Positions 63,037-64,000 of a stretch of 64,000 bases of DNA are shown piece by piece. The stretch comes from Clostridium sp. LS. GTDB lineage: Bacteria; Bacillota; Clostridia; Clostridiales; Clostridiaceae. Numbering within the stretch: the first letter of the stretch is position 1; every line of letters begins with the position of its first letter. The position numbers and the translations under genes were made by a program. The stretch covers positions 1-64,000 of the forward strand of contig NZ_AUUU01000039.1 of assembly GCF_002760435.1 (NCBI RefSeq), given 5' to 3'. Under the pieces are notes generated by a model. It was not told where the DNA came from. It ran no database searches and was given only the letters and a program-made list of their open reading frames with translations.

Positions 63037-63427
63037 TTTAGAATTTAAATATGGATTGCCATTTTGTAAGATAGAAATAATTCATAATAATAGAATACTT
63101 ATATTAAATAATGTTCTTATAGATACAGGTTCTGGAGGCACATTATTAAAAATGGATAGGGTAGAAGAAATTAATATAACTATAGATATGAATGATTCAA
63201 TTGAAACTATACATGGTGTAGGTGGAAGTGAGTTTGTATATAAGAAAATAATTGATGAAGCTAAGCTTGGTAATTTATGCAATAGAGATGTAAAAGTAGA
63301 AATAGGAATCATGGATTAAGGATTGGATATTGATAGAATAATCGGAATAGATTTTTTAAAGCAAGTTGGTGCAATTATTGATTTAGAGAAAATGAAAGTA
63401 TATAGGAGAAGTGATGACGAAAAATAA
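63029..63427 (+). pseudogene. retropepsin-like aspartic protease, interrupted by a stop codon
   Basis: The frame carries the aspartyl protease motif VLIDTGSGGTLLKMD and, after the usual gap, IDRIIGIDFLKQVGAIIDLEKMKVY, the second half-domain signature. An in-frame TAA at 63317-63319 (after GIMD) divides the two. Reading continues in the same frame to a TAA at 63425. One nonsense change explains the break. The family acts as dimers of single Asp-Thr/Ser-Gly domains. Confidence 0.8.
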
Positions 63428-63537
63428 ATATGTTTGCCGATACTCCTCACGTTGAGACAGTTGTTAGGATAGTAAAGAAATAGCTTGGTATCAAAGGTTT
63501 AGCGGGTTTTCTTAATATTTACAAGTGTGTTTTATGT

Positions 63538-63569
63538 TCCCTCAAACTTCAGATTTGAGGGATTTTTGC
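63538..63569 (+). terminator. intrinsic terminator
   Basis: TCCCTCAAA and TTTGAGGGA form a perfect 9-bp stem with a six-base loop, followed by TTTTTGCTT. Confidence 0.85.
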
Positions 63570-63701
63570 TTATATGGGGGACAATAAATACGCAGAACTA
63601 GGGATTATAGGTTTTGCGTATTTGTTTATAGATGAATAGGCAAAAAATTAGGCTCTGTTAAAGAATAATGTTGAGAATAATATATAATTTTGTAAAAACA
63701 C

Positions 63702-63732
63702 TTGACTTAGACATAACTCTAGGTGATAACAT
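63702..63732 (+). promoter_or_regulatory. MerR-type promoter with a 19-bp spacer
   Basis: TTGACT (63702-63707) and TAACAT (63727-63732) are separated by 19 bases, too long for normal recognition. TTAGA-N6-TCTAG lies in the spacer. This is the layout of promoters activated by MerR-family regulators, which twist the DNA to bring the boxes together. It should drive the SDR gene; the regulator is not in the window. Confidence 0.75.
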
Positions 63733-63814
63733 TAGTAAATAACACATAAAAGTTCATATTCAAGTAGTTAATAAAAATGTAAATGAAACAAAGAAAAGAT
63801 GAGGAGGCTAAGAT

Positions 63815-64000
63815 ATGGCAAAGAAAGTTTTTATCACAGGAGCGAACAAAGGGATTGGTAAACAAATAGCACATGAAATGGGAAAAAACGGGTGGACTGT
63901 GTTAATAGGATCACGAGATGAAAAACGCGGACTTGAAGCGGTTAATGAACTTCTTAGTGAAGGCATTAAAGCAGCTTATATAAATATTGATTTGCAGAAT
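63815..64000 (+). CDS. short-chain dehydrogenase/reductase, partial at the window end
   Basis: The first 62 residues show the SDR nucleotide-binding start KVFITGANKGIGKQIAHEMG (TGxxxGIG), then VLIGSRDEKRG and INIDLQN, consistent with NAD(P)H use. GAGGAGG precedes the ATG. The catalytic Ser-Tyr-Lys residues lie beyond the window. A MerR-type promoter upstream suggests induction by a redox or xenobiotic signal. Confidence 0.9.
   Translation, partial: MAKKVFITGANKGIGKQIAHEMGKNGWTVLIGSRDEKRGLEAVNELLSEGIKAAYINIDLQN

Overview
The window is low-GC, AT-rich DNA with strong AGGAGG-type ribosome binding sites. It carries a Spo0A-family regulator, hybrid-cluster protein, galactose-binding-protein paralogues and clostridial-style riboswitches. 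Together these point to a spore-forming anaerobe of Clostridium sensu stricto, perhaps near C. beijerinckii; the genus is an inference from gene content. No rRNA, tRNA or CRISPR array was seen.

Layout. 1-3.8 kb: a beheaded FMN-binding gene, an intact CadC-type ArsR repressor, a truncated second arsR copy and a CadA-type metal ATPase, with matching promoter/operator sites. 3.9-7.4 kb: a Fur-box-controlled feoA-feoA-feoB locus with the small Cys-rich FeoB partner. 7.5-9.7 kb (minus strand): a DUF1232 protein and a ChrB-like/MFS pair behind a tandem 16-bp repeat.

10.1-21.6 kb is a fluoride-response island, the most interesting part of the window. It has three fluoride-type riboswitches. The first precedes enolase, a double-DUF190 protein, an MFS carrier, a 363-residue Cas12f1/TnpB-like protein whose RuvC centre is destroyed, about 600 nt of very structured non-coding DNA, and crcB (Fluc). 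The second, on the minus strand, precedes a CLC-F-type F-/H+ antiporter with a duplicated C-terminal domain. The third is a variant with an inserted hairpin and precedes two overlapping MutS-like ATPase genes. A nuclease-dead TnpB/Cas12f homologue with a candidate guide RNA inside a fluoride-resistance operon suggests a domesticated RNA-guided regulator. That is my main candidate for an undescribed system.

21.7-30 kb: a heme-type membrane protein, an excisionase-like HTH protein with an MFS carrier, a nonsense-interrupted amino-acid-binding protein, hcp, decayed mglB copies, and a PgaC/PgaD-like exopolysaccharide pair. 30.7-36.7 kb: polymorphic-toxin territory, with a secreted glycosidase-like/CdiA-CT toxin and immunity gene, a tyrosine recombinase, and a toxin remnant with an orphan immunity-like gene. 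36.9-42 kb: two small secreted paralogues and two MglB-like sugar-binding proteins flanking a GAF/histidine kinase with a broken start.

42-55.3 kb is mixed accessory DNA: flavodoxin, SMI1/KNR4, diguanylate cyclase, XRE regulator, Spo0A paralogue, LysR, PNPOx-like protein, a decayed cysteine-containing gene, HD protein, Asp-nucleophile hydrolase, RarD, a guanidine-I riboswitch with a 4-TM carrier, a B3/4 protein and a radical SAM protein. 55.8-60.6 kb: a sucrose operon (LacI regulator, PTS IIBC, GH32 hydrolase) between two direct copies of a hairpin element. 60.9-64 kb: a lipoprotein barnase with barstar, hypothetical genes, an interrupted retropepsin-like gene, and the start of an SDR gene behind a MerR-type promoter. 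Many genes carry single stops or frameshifts, so this is either a decaying accessory region or a sequence with some single-base errors.
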